Below, one piece after another: positions 55,978-64,000 of a DNA stretch of 64,000 nt (its first letter is position 1; the number at the start of each line of letters is the position of its first letter). This DNA comes from Noviherbaspirillum cavernae (GTDB taxonomy: Bacteria; Pseudomonadota; Gammaproteobacteria; Burkholderiales; Burkholderiaceae_D). A program made the translations under genes and the position numbers. The notes beneath the pieces are model-generated. The model was not told the origin of the DNA, searched no databases, and saw nothing but the letters and a program-made list of their open reading frames with translations. The stretch covers positions 3,858,995-3,922,994 of the forward strand of contig NZ_QYUN01000002.1 in NCBI RefSeq assembly GCF_003590875.1. Direction: 5' to 3'.

Positions 55978-56421
55978 TCAATATGTCTTGTACGGCAAAA
56001 ACTTCCCTGACAACACCACATTCACCCGATCCCCTTTCGGGTCCGGCGAGCGCGTGATATCCATCGAAAAATCGATCGCGCTCATGATGCCATCGCCGAA
56101 TTCCTCGTGGATCAGTTCCTTGATCGTCGTGCCGTAGACGCTGACGATTTCGTACCAGCGGTAGATCAGCGGATCGGTCGGCACGGCGCCGGGCAGCGAG
56201 CCCTTGTACGGCACGATCTGCAGCCAGGCGGCTTCCTCGTCCGTGAGGTCGAACAGGCCTTGCGCCACTTCCGCCTGCGCCTTGCTGAAGGTCATCTGGC
56301 CGAGGCAGGCCGCGGTCGTCCATTCCTTGCTGTGGCCCAGCTTGTCGGCAATGGCGCTCCATTTCAGGCCTTTTCTCACCTTGGCGTCGAGGATTTTCGC
56401 GGTGACGGTTGGGCGGTCCAT
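55978..56421 (-). CDS. cynS: Cyanate hydratase (cyanase)
   Basis: A 147-residue cyanase, near the usual 156-residue length. The N-terminal helix-turn-helix-like domain (residues 1-75) is followed by the catalytic domain, where Arg in YRWYEIVSVYG, the neighbouring Glu and the Ser in GIMSAIDFSMD are the known active-site residues. The decameric enzyme turns cyanate and bicarbonate into ammonia and CO2. It lies divergent from an MFS gene with about 300 bases between, and no carbonic anhydrase (cynT) or LysR-type CynR is adjacent. An identical copy is found in the mirrored arm. Confidence 0.95.
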   Translation of the reverse strand: MDRPTVTAKILDAKVRKGLKWSAIADKLGHSKEWTTAACLGQMTFSKAQAEVAQGLFDLTDEEAAWLQIVPYKGSLPGAVPTDPLIYRWYEIVSVYGTTIKELIHEEFGDGIMSAIDFSMDITRSPDPKGDRVNVVLSGKFLPYKTY

Positions 56422-56718
56422 GTATTTTCTCCTTGTCGTGTGCGTGGATGAGTGCATGCGGTGAAGTCGCAACGTTTTGTGCTTGAGCAAGAGACATGCC
56501 GCCGCACATTGGCGCATCAGGCGGTCTTCGTTCGACCGGATCGCACCAATTGCAAACGCATGTGCACATGGATGGTGGCGTCGTGCGGCGCGGGCGTTGG
56601 TTTCGCACAAGCGTTGTGCGCGGTCGAAGCGGGCCGGCATGCGCATTTGCCGCGCCTGCCCGGTTAGCAAGCCTGCCAACCTTTGGTTACACTGAGTGAC
56701 TATTCTTCGGGAGTCGTC

Positions 56719-57891
56719 ATGCAAGTCCGGCTGTGGTCTCTGACCCTGGGCAATTTTGCGATCGGCACCGGCGCGATGATCGTGCCCGGCATGCTCAATG
56801 AACTCAGCGCCGATCTTGCAGTCACGCCGGCGCAGATCGGCATGCTGATTTCCGCGTTCGCGGCGACCGTGTGCCTCGGCGGACCGTTCCTGGCGAGCTG
56901 GACCAGTGCCATCGAGCGCCGCAGGCTGCTGGCCGGAGCGCTCGTTTTGTATGCGCTCATGCATCTGCTGGCCGCGTTCGCCCCCGGCTACGGCAGCCTG
57001 CTCGCGGTGCGCATGGTGACCGCCGTGGGCGCTGCCTTGTTCACCGCGCAGGCGGCGGCCACGGTCGGCCTGATGGTGCCGCCCGAGGCGCGTGGCAAGG
57101 CGATCGGGATGGTCTTCCTCGGCTGGTCGATTGCGGCAGTGGTCGGCACGCCGATCGGCGCGTATCTCGGCGCGCACATCGGCTGGCGTCCGACGCTGGG
57201 GCTGGTCGGACTGGTGTCGGCGCTGTTCGCGGCGGCGGTGTGGAGGCAGATTCCGGCCGGACTGTTCGTCGCGCCGATCGATCGCGCGGCCTGGAAAGCC
57301 GTGTTCGCCGATACGCCCCTGCTGCTGGCGGTGTCGGTCACCGCGCTCCAGGCGATCGGCCTGTTCATCGTCTTTTCCTACATGGCGCTGGTGCTGAAGG
57401 ACTTCATCGGCGCCACGCCGACCGCCATCAGCCTGCTGTTCCTGTGCTTCGGCATCACCGGCGTCATCGGCAATGTCATCGCGGCGCGCGTGATGGATCG
57501 CGTCGGCCCGGTGCGGGTCGGCATGGTCGCGATGGGCTGCATGCTGGCGGCGCTCGCGGCGTGGCCGCTGGCCAGGGGCTCGCTGCCGATGACGATCGTG
57601 CTGACCCTGATCTGGGGCCTGGGATGCTTCGCGATCAATGGTTCGCAGCAGGTGCGGCTGATCATGATGGCACCGCAACTCGCGGCGGCCTCGGTCGCGC
57701 TGAATTCGTCCGCCATCTACATGGGGCAGGCGCTGGGCGCACTCCTCGGCGGCGTGATCGTGACGTCGCTGGGCACGGTTGCATTGTCGTATTTCGGTAC
57801 CGTGCCGATGGCGCTGGCGATGGCCGTGTCTCTGTACGCGGCGAACATGTCGGAGCGGCGCGCGACGCTGGCGGCATCATGCGAGTCCTGA
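56719..57891 (+). CDS. MFS transporter, DHA1-like
   Basis: A 390-residue transporter with twelve membrane helices. The motif-A-like loop PPEARGKAIGMVFLGWSIA and the SLGTVALSYFGTVPMAL end fit the drug/sugar efflux group. GGGAG six bases upstream supports ATG 56719 rather than an earlier in-frame ATG. It is divergent from cynS, with about 300 bases between, so cyanate-related transport is possible, but nothing in the sequence proves this. The copy in the other arm has the same sequence. Confidence 0.85.
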   Translation: MQVRLWSLTLGNFAIGTGAMIVPGMLNELSADLAVTPAQIGMLISAFAATVCLGGPFLASWTSAIERRRLLAGALVLYALMHLLAAFAPGYGSLLAVRMVTAVGAALFTAQAAATVGLMVPPEARGKAIGMVFLGWSIAAVVGTPIGAYLGAHIGWRPTLGLVGLVSALFAAAVWRQIPAGLFVAPIDRAAWKAVFADTPLLLAVSVTALQAIGLFIVFSYMALVLKDFIGATPTAISLLFLCFGITGVIGNVIAARVMDRVGPVRVGMVAMGCMLAALAAWPLARGSLPMTIVLTLIWGLGCFAINGSQQVRLIMMAPQLAAASVALNSSAIYMGQALGALLGGVIVTSLGTVALSYFGTVPMALAMAVSLYAANMSERRATLAASCES

Positions 57892-57966
57892 GCGTCGATG
57901 TCGCGTCGTCGGCGTCTTGTTGATCGTGCAATCGGGCGCATTGCAGCGCGACCGGCATTCCCAGGC

Positions 57967-58540
57967 TCAGCGCGCGATGTCGGAAGGGGTGCCAGCGGGA
58001 ATTGTTCTGAAACTTGATTGGACCAGTGCATGTCCGCCGGTCCACAGGCGGGCCCAGCCCGGCGGCCAAGGCAGCGGCGGTCCCGCGTAGGCCGGCACGC
58101 CGCGCCGCACGGCGATCACCGGCAGGCTGTCGGGCACCGGGCCGTCGCGATAGTCCCAGCCGAGGGTAAAGGCGTAATTCGGCAACAGCGCTTCGCATAC
58201 GGCGTCAAACCATGCGGTGTGATCCTCGTCACGGCGCAACGCCTGCGCCAGGCCGTGCGGGTCGAATTGCGCCAGCGCCTTCACCAGTTCCGGCGCGGTC
58301 GCGCCCGGCGCGTCCCCCCACCCCATGATCGGATTGAAGTTGTAATCTGCGCCCGAGCCGTACCAGCCTTCGCGCCATGCCCGATCCAGCCAGTTGCGCT
58401 GGCCGGTAAACAGGTGCCAGCGCCAGTGCAGCCGGACGGCTTCGGCCAGCTGTACAGATAGAGGCGCTGGTAGCCGGCGCGGTGCAGCTCGCGCACCATC
58501 GCATCAGCGTGCAGCGGCGGGGGGCGGATCGCAGCATCGC
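57967..58540 (-). CDS. Unknown protein, cut by the fold of the inverted repeat
   Basis: About 190 codons of an unassigned gene on the minus strand, ending at the TGA at 57967. Reading from the fold: ...MVRELHRAGYQRLYLYSWPKPSG, then, after one lost base near 58430, HWRWHLFTGQRNWLDRAWR and GADYNFNPIMGWGDAP, then a C-terminal region rich in Pro and Trp. I recognise no family. The start is not visible because the sequence folds back on itself near 58538 and quality is poor there. The second half is the same in both arms. Confidence 0.55.
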
Positions 58541-59110
58541 TCGCCATGCATGCGACTGCATGCGACGTGGTCGCATGGCGTGGCGGCGATGCACCGCGCG
58601 CGGCTACCAGCGCCTCTATCTGTACAGCTGGCCGAAGCCGTCCGGCTTGCACTGGCGCTGGCACCTGTTACCGGCCAGCGCAACTGGCTGGATCGGGCAT
58701 GGCGCGAAGGCTGGTACGGCTCGGGCGCAGATTACAACTTCAATCCGATCATGGGGTGGGGGGACGCGCCGGGCGCGACCGCGCCGGAACTGGTGAAGGC
58801 GCTGGCGCAATTCGACCCGCACGGCCTGGCGCAGGCGTTGCGCCGTGACGAGGATCACACCGCATGGTTTGACGCCGTATGCGAAGCGCTGTTGCCGAAT
58901 TACGCCTTTACCCTCGGCTGGGACTATCGCGACGGCCCGGTGCCCGACAGCCTGCCGGTGATCGCCGTGCGGCGCGGCGTGCCGGCCTACGCGGGACCGC
59001 CGCTGCCTTGGCCGCCGGGCTGGGCCCGCCTGTGGACCGGCGGACATGCACTGGTCCAATCAAGTTTCAGAACAATTCCCGCTGGCACCCCTTCCGACAT
59101 CGCGCGCTGA
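58539..59110 (+). CDS. Mirror copy of the unknown gene at 57967-58540
   Basis: Same protein on the plus strand, with one lost T near 58669 that shifts the frame in the HWRWHLFTG region. The base missing in the left arm near 58430 is present here, so the two copies correct each other. The last 110 codons to the TGA at 59110 are identical in both. The N-terminus is lost in the fold. Confidence 0.5.
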
Positions 59111-59185
59111 GCCTGGGAATGCCGGTCGCGCTGCAATGCGCCCGATTGCACGATCAACAAGACGCCGACGACGCGACATCGACGC

Positions 59186-60358
59186 TCAGGACTCGCATGA
59201 TGCCGCCAGCGTCGCGCGCCGCTCCGACATGTTCGCCGCGTACAGAGACACGGCCATCGCCAGCGCCATCGGCACGGTACCGAAATACGACAATGCAACC
59301 GTGCCCAGCGACGTCACGATCACGCCGCCGAGGAGTGCGCCCAGCGCCTGCCCCATGTAGATGGCGGACGAATTCAGCGCGACCGAGGCCGCCGCGAGTT
59401 GCGGTGCCATCATGATCAGCCGCACCTGCTGCGAACCATTGATCGCGAAGCATCCCAGGCCCCAGATCAGGGTCAGCACGATCGTCATCGGCAGCGAGCC
59501 CCTGGCCAGCGGCCACGCCGCGAGCGCCGCCAGCATGCAGCCCATCGCGACCATGCCGACCCGCACCGGGCCGACGCGATCCATCACGCGCGCCGCGATG
59601 ACATTGCCGATGACGCCGGTGATGCCGAAGCACAGGAACAGCAGGCTGATGGCGGTCGGCGTGGCGCCGATGAAGTCCTTCAGCACCAGCGCCATGTAGG
59701 AAAAGACGATGAACAGGCCGATCGCCTGGAGCGCGGTGACCGACACCGCCAGCAGCAGGGGCGTATCGGCGAACACGGCTTTCCAGGCCGCGCGATCGAT
59801 CGGCGCGACGAACAGTCCGGCCGGAATCTGCCTCCACACCGCCGCCGCGAACAGCGCCGACACCAGTCCGACCAGCCCCAGCGTCGGACGCCAGCCGATG
59901 TGCGCGCCGAGATACGCGCCGATCGGCGTGCCGACCACTGCCGCAATCGACCAGCCGAGGAAGACCATCCCGATCGCCTTGCCACGCGCCTCGGGCGGCA
60001 CCATCAGGCCGACCGTGGCCGCCGCCTGCGCGGTGAACAAGGCAGCGCCCACGGCGGTCACCATGCGCACCGCGAGCAGGCTGCCGTAGCCGGGGGCGAA
60101 CGCGGCCAGCAGATGCATGAGCGCATACAAAACGAGCGCTCCGGCCAGCAGCCTGCGGCGCTCGATGGCACTGGTCCAGCTCGCCAGGAACGGTCCGCCG
60201 AGGCACACGGTCGCCGCGAACGCGGAAATCAGCATGCCGATCTGCGCCGGCGTGACTGCAAGATCGGCGCTGAGTTCATTGAGCATGCCGGGCACGATCA
60301 TCGCGCCGGTGCCGATCGCAAAATTGCCCAGGGTCAGAGACCACAGCCGGACTTGCAT
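59186..60358 (-). CDS. Mirror copy of the MFS transporter
   Basis: 390 residues, identical in protein sequence to the transporter at 56719-57891, on the opposite strand. It is intact. Probably a duplicate caused by assembly. Confidence 0.8.
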   Translation of the reverse strand: MQVRLWSLTLGNFAIGTGAMIVPGMLNELSADLAVTPAQIGMLISAFAATVCLGGPFLASWTSAIERRRLLAGALVLYALMHLLAAFAPGYGSLLAVRMVTAVGAALFTAQAAATVGLMVPPEARGKAIGMVFLGWSIAAVVGTPIGAYLGAHIGWRPTLGLVGLVSALFAAAVWRQIPAGLFVAPIDRAAWKAVFADTPLLLAVSVTALQAIGLFIVFSYMALVLKDFIGATPTAISLLFLCFGITGVIGNVIAARVMDRVGPVRVGMVAMGCMLAALAAWPLARGSLPMTIVLTLIWGLGCFAINGSQQVRLIMMAPQLAAASVALNSSAIYMGQALGALLGGVIVTSLGTVALSYFGTVPMALAMAVSLYAANMSERRATLAASCES

Positions 60359-60655
60359 GACGACTCCCGAAGAATAGTCACTCAGTGTAACCAAAGGTTG
60401 GCAGGCTTGCTAACCGGGCAGGCGCGGCAAATGCGCATGCCGGCCCGCTTCGACCGCGCACAACGCTTGTGCGAAACCAACGCCCGCGCCGCACGACGCC
60501 ACCATCCATGTGCACATGCGTTTGCAATTGGTGCGATCCGGTCGAACGAAGACCGCCTGATGCGCCAATGTGCGGCGGCATGTCTCTTGCTCAAGCACAA
60601 AACGTTGCGACTTCACCGCATGCACTCATCCACGCACACGACAAGGAGAAAATAC

Positions 60656-61099
60656 ATGGACCGCCCAACCGTCACCGCGAAAATCCTCGACGCCAAGGTG
60701 AGAAAAGGCCTGAAATGGAGCGCCATTGCCGACAAGCTGGGCCACAGCAAGGAATGGACGACCGCGGCCTGCCTCGGCCAGATGACCTTCAGCAAGGCGC
60801 AGGCGGAAGTGGCGCAAGGCCTGTTCGACCTCACGGACGAGGAAGCCGCCTGGCTGCAGATCGTGCCGTACAAGGGCTCGCTGCCCGGCGCCGTGCCGAC
60901 CGATCCGCTGATCTACCGCTGGTACGAAATCGTCAGCGTCTACGGCACGACGATCAAGGAACTGATCCACGAGGAATTCGGCGATGGCATCATGAGCGCG
61001 ATCGATTTTTCGATGGATATCACGCGCTCGCCGGACCCGAAAGGGGATCGGGTGAATGTGGTGTTGTCAGGGAAGTTTTTGCCGTACAAGACATATTGA
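60656..61099 (+). CDS. cynS: Mirror copy of cyanase
   Basis: 147 residues, identical to the cyanase at 55978-56421. It is divergent from the mirrored MFS gene in the same way. Intact, probably not an independent gene. Confidence 0.85.
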   Translation: MDRPTVTAKILDAKVRKGLKWSAIADKLGHSKEWTTAACLGQMTFSKAQAEVAQGLFDLTDEEAAWLQIVPYKGSLPGAVPTDPLIYRWYEIVSVYGTTIKELIHEEFGDGIMSAIDFSMDITRSPDPKGDRVNVVLSGKFLPYKTY

Positions 61100-61116
61100 A
61101 AAGCGATCCGGCGAAA

Positions 61117-61150
61117 GAAAAAGCCCCACGGTCGGAACCGCGGGGCTTTT
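61117..61150. terminator. Mirror copy of the bidirectional terminator
   Basis: Same hairpin as at 55927-55960 in reverse orientation. Confidence 0.85.
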
Positions 61151-61175
61151 TCATGTAACCAGTCAATCGTTCGAC

Positions 61176-63196
61176 TTAGTTGTTCGTCCTCGACCAACTG
61201 GCGTACTGGCGTATGCCGGAAGCGTTGAGGCCGCGCAAGGCTATTTCGCGATAATTTCCTGCTGTGCTCAACGCTGGCACGAATGCACTTGCGCATGACG
61301 CGCCGGTGGACGTGCCGACGATGTTTGCATTGATCGTTGCCGACGTGGCGGATTGCTTGAAGGCGCTTGTCGTCACATTGATCAGTGCGGCTGACGACCT
61401 GCCCGTCATCAGCACATTGTCCACATGCGGTGCCAATGCGCCACGGCTCCAGTCGATGGTGGCCGACACCAATACCGCAGCCTTTGCATTGGCAGGATCA
61501 AGATATGCCTTGGCGCTGTCACCCAGCTCCGGCCAATGCAGGGAGGGTCCATAACTTGCGGCGATCGGCGCGGCAATGCTGCGCGTATAAAACTCGGCTT
61601 TCTTGTCGCTCGCCGAACGATACACCTCGAACTTGTAACGTCCGAACGGTTTGAATGCGGAGAAATCCGTCACCGGTGCCGAAGCGAAGTTGGGACTCGA
61701 GGACGACCACGTATATGACGAGCCATCGGCAAATGCCCCGCTGAGTGCAATGATGTGGACACATTTGACGTGGCTGTGACACTGAGGTCGCCGGTCTTGT
61801 TGGCCACCGCAAAGTAGTTGGCGGTACCGCACGATGAGGATCTGGCCAGCACCACACCGGCTGCCGGCAGGCCCGGTCCCGTGACCTTGACCTGGTGGAC
61901 ATCGAACGCCAGCCCTATGGCATTGAATTGCAGCCGCAATCCGCTCTGATAGGCGATCTTGCCATTGTTGGCAGGATTGTTGCCGCGGCTGAAACGCGCT
62001 TCCACGGCGACATCGTAATCGAGCTGATTGCCGATGATTCTCCAGCCGCTGTCTGTTGCCGTTGCCGGACTGATCTTCTGCGCCATGTCCATCACATGGC
62101 CGGTGCTGCCGTCAGCACGCTTGTATGGCAGACGGATGATGGCTTGCTCTGCACCTGCCGCAGTTTTCACCAGCGTGAGGATTTCCGGAGCGCCGAATAT
62201 GGCACCATCCATTGCCGGATCCGACAGCAGCCCTCCATACCATTGGAACAAGGTATAGCCGTTGTATTTGTAAAGAGCCCGGTCAAAGCCGTCGACAACC
62301 TCGCACGCCCCCTTCAGATCCGTCACGATGGGGCCGGTTTTGGTAACGCGATTGTCCCGCCGCCAACGCAAAGCATGCATTCAGCTGCTCCTGCAACCTG
62401 TTGATCACCACCGTCGACGGCGCAATCGTGGGCGCCACGAGGGCGCCGGGCGGAGTGGCGACATTGCCTCTGGTCAAAACAACCGATGGAGCCGGTGCCG
62501 CAGTCGGATCCGCCTGGTTTTCGGCAATCGGCGCAAATGCATTCACCAGCACCACGCCATCGCTTGTGATCGCGACCTTGATCGTATCCAGCACGGCGTC
62601 AAGGCCGGTTCTATCCGCCTTGAATGCGCTCTTGACGGGATCGAAGGTAGCGGCATCGGCACCGCTTGCCGTGACGACGTTCGCCAGCACGCTCTTGAGC
62701 GCGTCCACCACCTTCTTGACTTCGGCGGGCGTCGCTTTCGCCTTCAGCTTTGCGAGATCCGTCATGTCCAGCGGATTGTTGGCATCCGAAAGCAATGCGG
62801 CAATCGCTGTTGTCAACGGCGTGACGTTGACCGTCTTTGTTTCGCCATCGCTGACGGTGTCGGCCAGCACCGCGACATAAGTTGCAGTAATTCCGCCCGT
62901 CGTCCCGGTTGCGGTCACGACGAAGGGGGCCGTCATGCCCTTGACATCGATTGAGTAGCCGCCATCAGCACCGGCGGTCGTCGTCTTTTGCGTGCCATTG
63001 ACATCGGTTAGCGTCACTGTGGCACCTGCAAATGGCGCACCGGATGCGGCAGTGCCCCTCACGAGCGTGACAACCGGCGCTTTCGTGGCCGGAGTACCGC
63101 TGTCGGCCGAACCACCGCCTCCGCCACAGGCGGTCAGAGCCGTGATTGCAGCCACGATCAAGGCATGACGCACCAGATGCTGTTTTGTTGTTGCAT
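61176..63196 (-). pseudogene. Mirror copy of the lipoprotein gene, broken by three indels
   Basis: The frame is interrupted by one-base changes near 63184 (one A of a run lost, five codons after the start), 62356 (an extra base in a run of C) and 61749 (one base of a run lost). The sites damaged in the left copy (55543, 55847) are intact here. Combining both arms restores one complete gene of about 672 codons from ATG 63196 to the TAA at 61176. Confidence 0.7.
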
Positions 63197-63418
63197 GAGA
63201 CTCCCTTGAGTATTCATTTTGTATGTGGATAAGCCGCCGGCATTCCGGGCACAGTCCTGAAGGAAAAGCGTCCATGGGAAACAGGCTTCATCGGACATGA
63301 TCATTCGACAATCCTAGTGCCGGCGCGCCGCGCACTGTATAGACTGCATTGCAATAATGTCAATCCACAAAATATGGGATATCTCTTGTGAGTTTCAGGT
63401 TTTATGCGTCGATTCGGG

Positions 63419-64000
63419 TTACAGGCGCAGAGCTGCCAAATTCAAGATGTTTTCGGCGTGCCGTTCGCAAAATCGACGATATTCTGGAAGGCGGCGCGAA
63501 AATACAATTCATAACTGTTCCTTTCCACGTAACCCAGATGCGGCGTCGCCAGCACATTCTCCATGCGCAGCAAAAGGCGAATCCACCGGCAAGGGCTCGG
63601 TCTCGAACACGTCAAGCGCCGCCTGGCCGGGACGGCCTTGGCGCAAGGCTGTCAGCAGCGCGCCGTCGGCCACCAGTTCGGCGCGGCTGGTGTTGACGAA
63701 CAGCGCGGTCGGCTTCATCCGCACCAGATCGGGTACGCCCACGATGCCGCGCGCTTCATCGTTCAGACGAAGATGCATGGAAATGACATCGGATTCGGCG
63801 AAAAAGTCGTCTTTTGAGTGTGCCGCCGGTAACCGTCGTGGACTGCCTGCGCGCGACTGGCATCGCGCCCCCAGATCAGCACATCCATTCCGAACGCCTT
63901 GCCGTAGCCGGCCACCAGGCGGCCGATCTTGCCGTAGCCCCAGATGCCAAGTGTTCTGCCTTTCAAGACGCTGCCCAGCAGATTGCGTTCCGGCGCCATG
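63419..64000 (-). pseudogene. Partial mirror copy of the D-2-hydroxyacid dehydrogenase gene
   Basis: The C-terminal 190 or so codons of the dehydrogenase, cut by the window edge and interrupted by one-base indels near 63451, 63572 and 63826, each in a homopolymer. The left copy is intact at all three sites. Confidence 0.7.

Larger units (their letters stand above)
53078..58538. repeat. Left arm of a giant inverted repeat
   Basis: The sequence from about 53078 to the fold near 58538 reappears in reverse complement up to base 64000. For genes without indels, positions in the two arms add up to 117077 (for example cynS 55978-56421 and 60656-61099). This arm contains three single-base losses relative to the other (near 55543, 55847 and 58430). 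The true outer end of the repeat may lie outside the window on the right. Confidence 0.95.
58539..64000. repeat. Right arm of the giant inverted repeat (probable artefact)
   Basis: Reverse complement of 53078-58538. It has at least seven private one-base indels, all in short homopolymer runs: near 58669, 61749, 62356, 63184, 63451, 63572 and 63826. Genes named below in this arm are mirror copies of genes in the left arm and most probably not separate genes. Confidence 0.9.

Noticed and set aside
53078..64000. Two functional copies of cynS and the MFS gene
   Set aside because: Listed as mirror copies only, because the arrangement is a spacer-free palindrome with error-type differences and most probably an assembly product.

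Overview
The window looks like the chromosome of a GC-rich betaproteobacterium of the order Burkholderiales, most likely family Oxalobacteraceae (Herbaspirillum/Noviherbaspirillum/Massilia-like). The reasons are the porin type, the GTP-dependent PEP carboxykinase, the abundance of chemoreceptors, an NhaR-type LysR regulator beside a universal stress protein, and gene order seen from general knowledge. No marker gene (rRNA, tRNA) is present, so the assignment is inference.

Layout. 0-9.8 kb: universal stress protein, LysR regulator, Bax-inhibitor-1 and TerC membrane proteins, two tandem methyl-accepting chemotaxis proteins with almost identical signalling domains, a lipoprotein and an outer-membrane barrel protein. 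10-21 kb: small membrane protein, a CesT-like type III chaperone without a secretion system nearby, an MBL-fold protein, a TonB-dependent receptor, small conserved proteins, a DUF5996 protein, a VOC remnant, a GNAT enzyme, then cheW and a third chemoreceptor that carries a C-terminal adaptation tether. 21.1-23.2 kb: an AT-richer, repeat-laden patch with two unassigned genes. 23.2-29.4 kb: a glycosyltransferase, a polysaccharide deacetylase and a complete TRAP transporter (DctP-DctQ-DctM).

30.4-48.3 kb: the main feature, a two-sided aryl-polyene gene cluster that resembles xanthomonadin clusters. On the plus strand are a flavin-dependent halogenase-like enzyme, a XanB2/Hyg5-type chorismatase, a PlsC-like acyltransferase, a family 2 glycosyltransferase and an MFS protein. 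Facing it is a 14-gene minus-strand operon (ACP, membrane protein, AMP ligase, hotdog dehydratase, acyltransferase, LolA-like protein, MMPL exporter, hydrolase, deacetylase, methyltransferase, ketosynthase, chain-length factor, second dehydratase, ketoreductase). The model is that chorismate becomes hydroxybenzoate, the ligase loads it on the ACP, KS/CLF-KR-DH build the polyene, and the LolA/MMPL proteins place it in the outer membrane, with possible halogenation.

49-53.7 kb: a porin, pckG and a D-2-hydroxyacid dehydrogenase. From about 53.08 kb to the end of the window the sequence is a giant inverted repeat folded at about 58.54 kb: dehydrogenase, lipoprotein, cyanase (cynS), MFS transporter and an unknown gene appear again in mirror order. 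The two arms differ by private single-base indels, mostly in homopolymers, which break genes in one arm but not the other. This pattern points to a fold-back read or contig-end artefact rather than a real duplication, so the second set of genes should not be counted as extra copies without checking.
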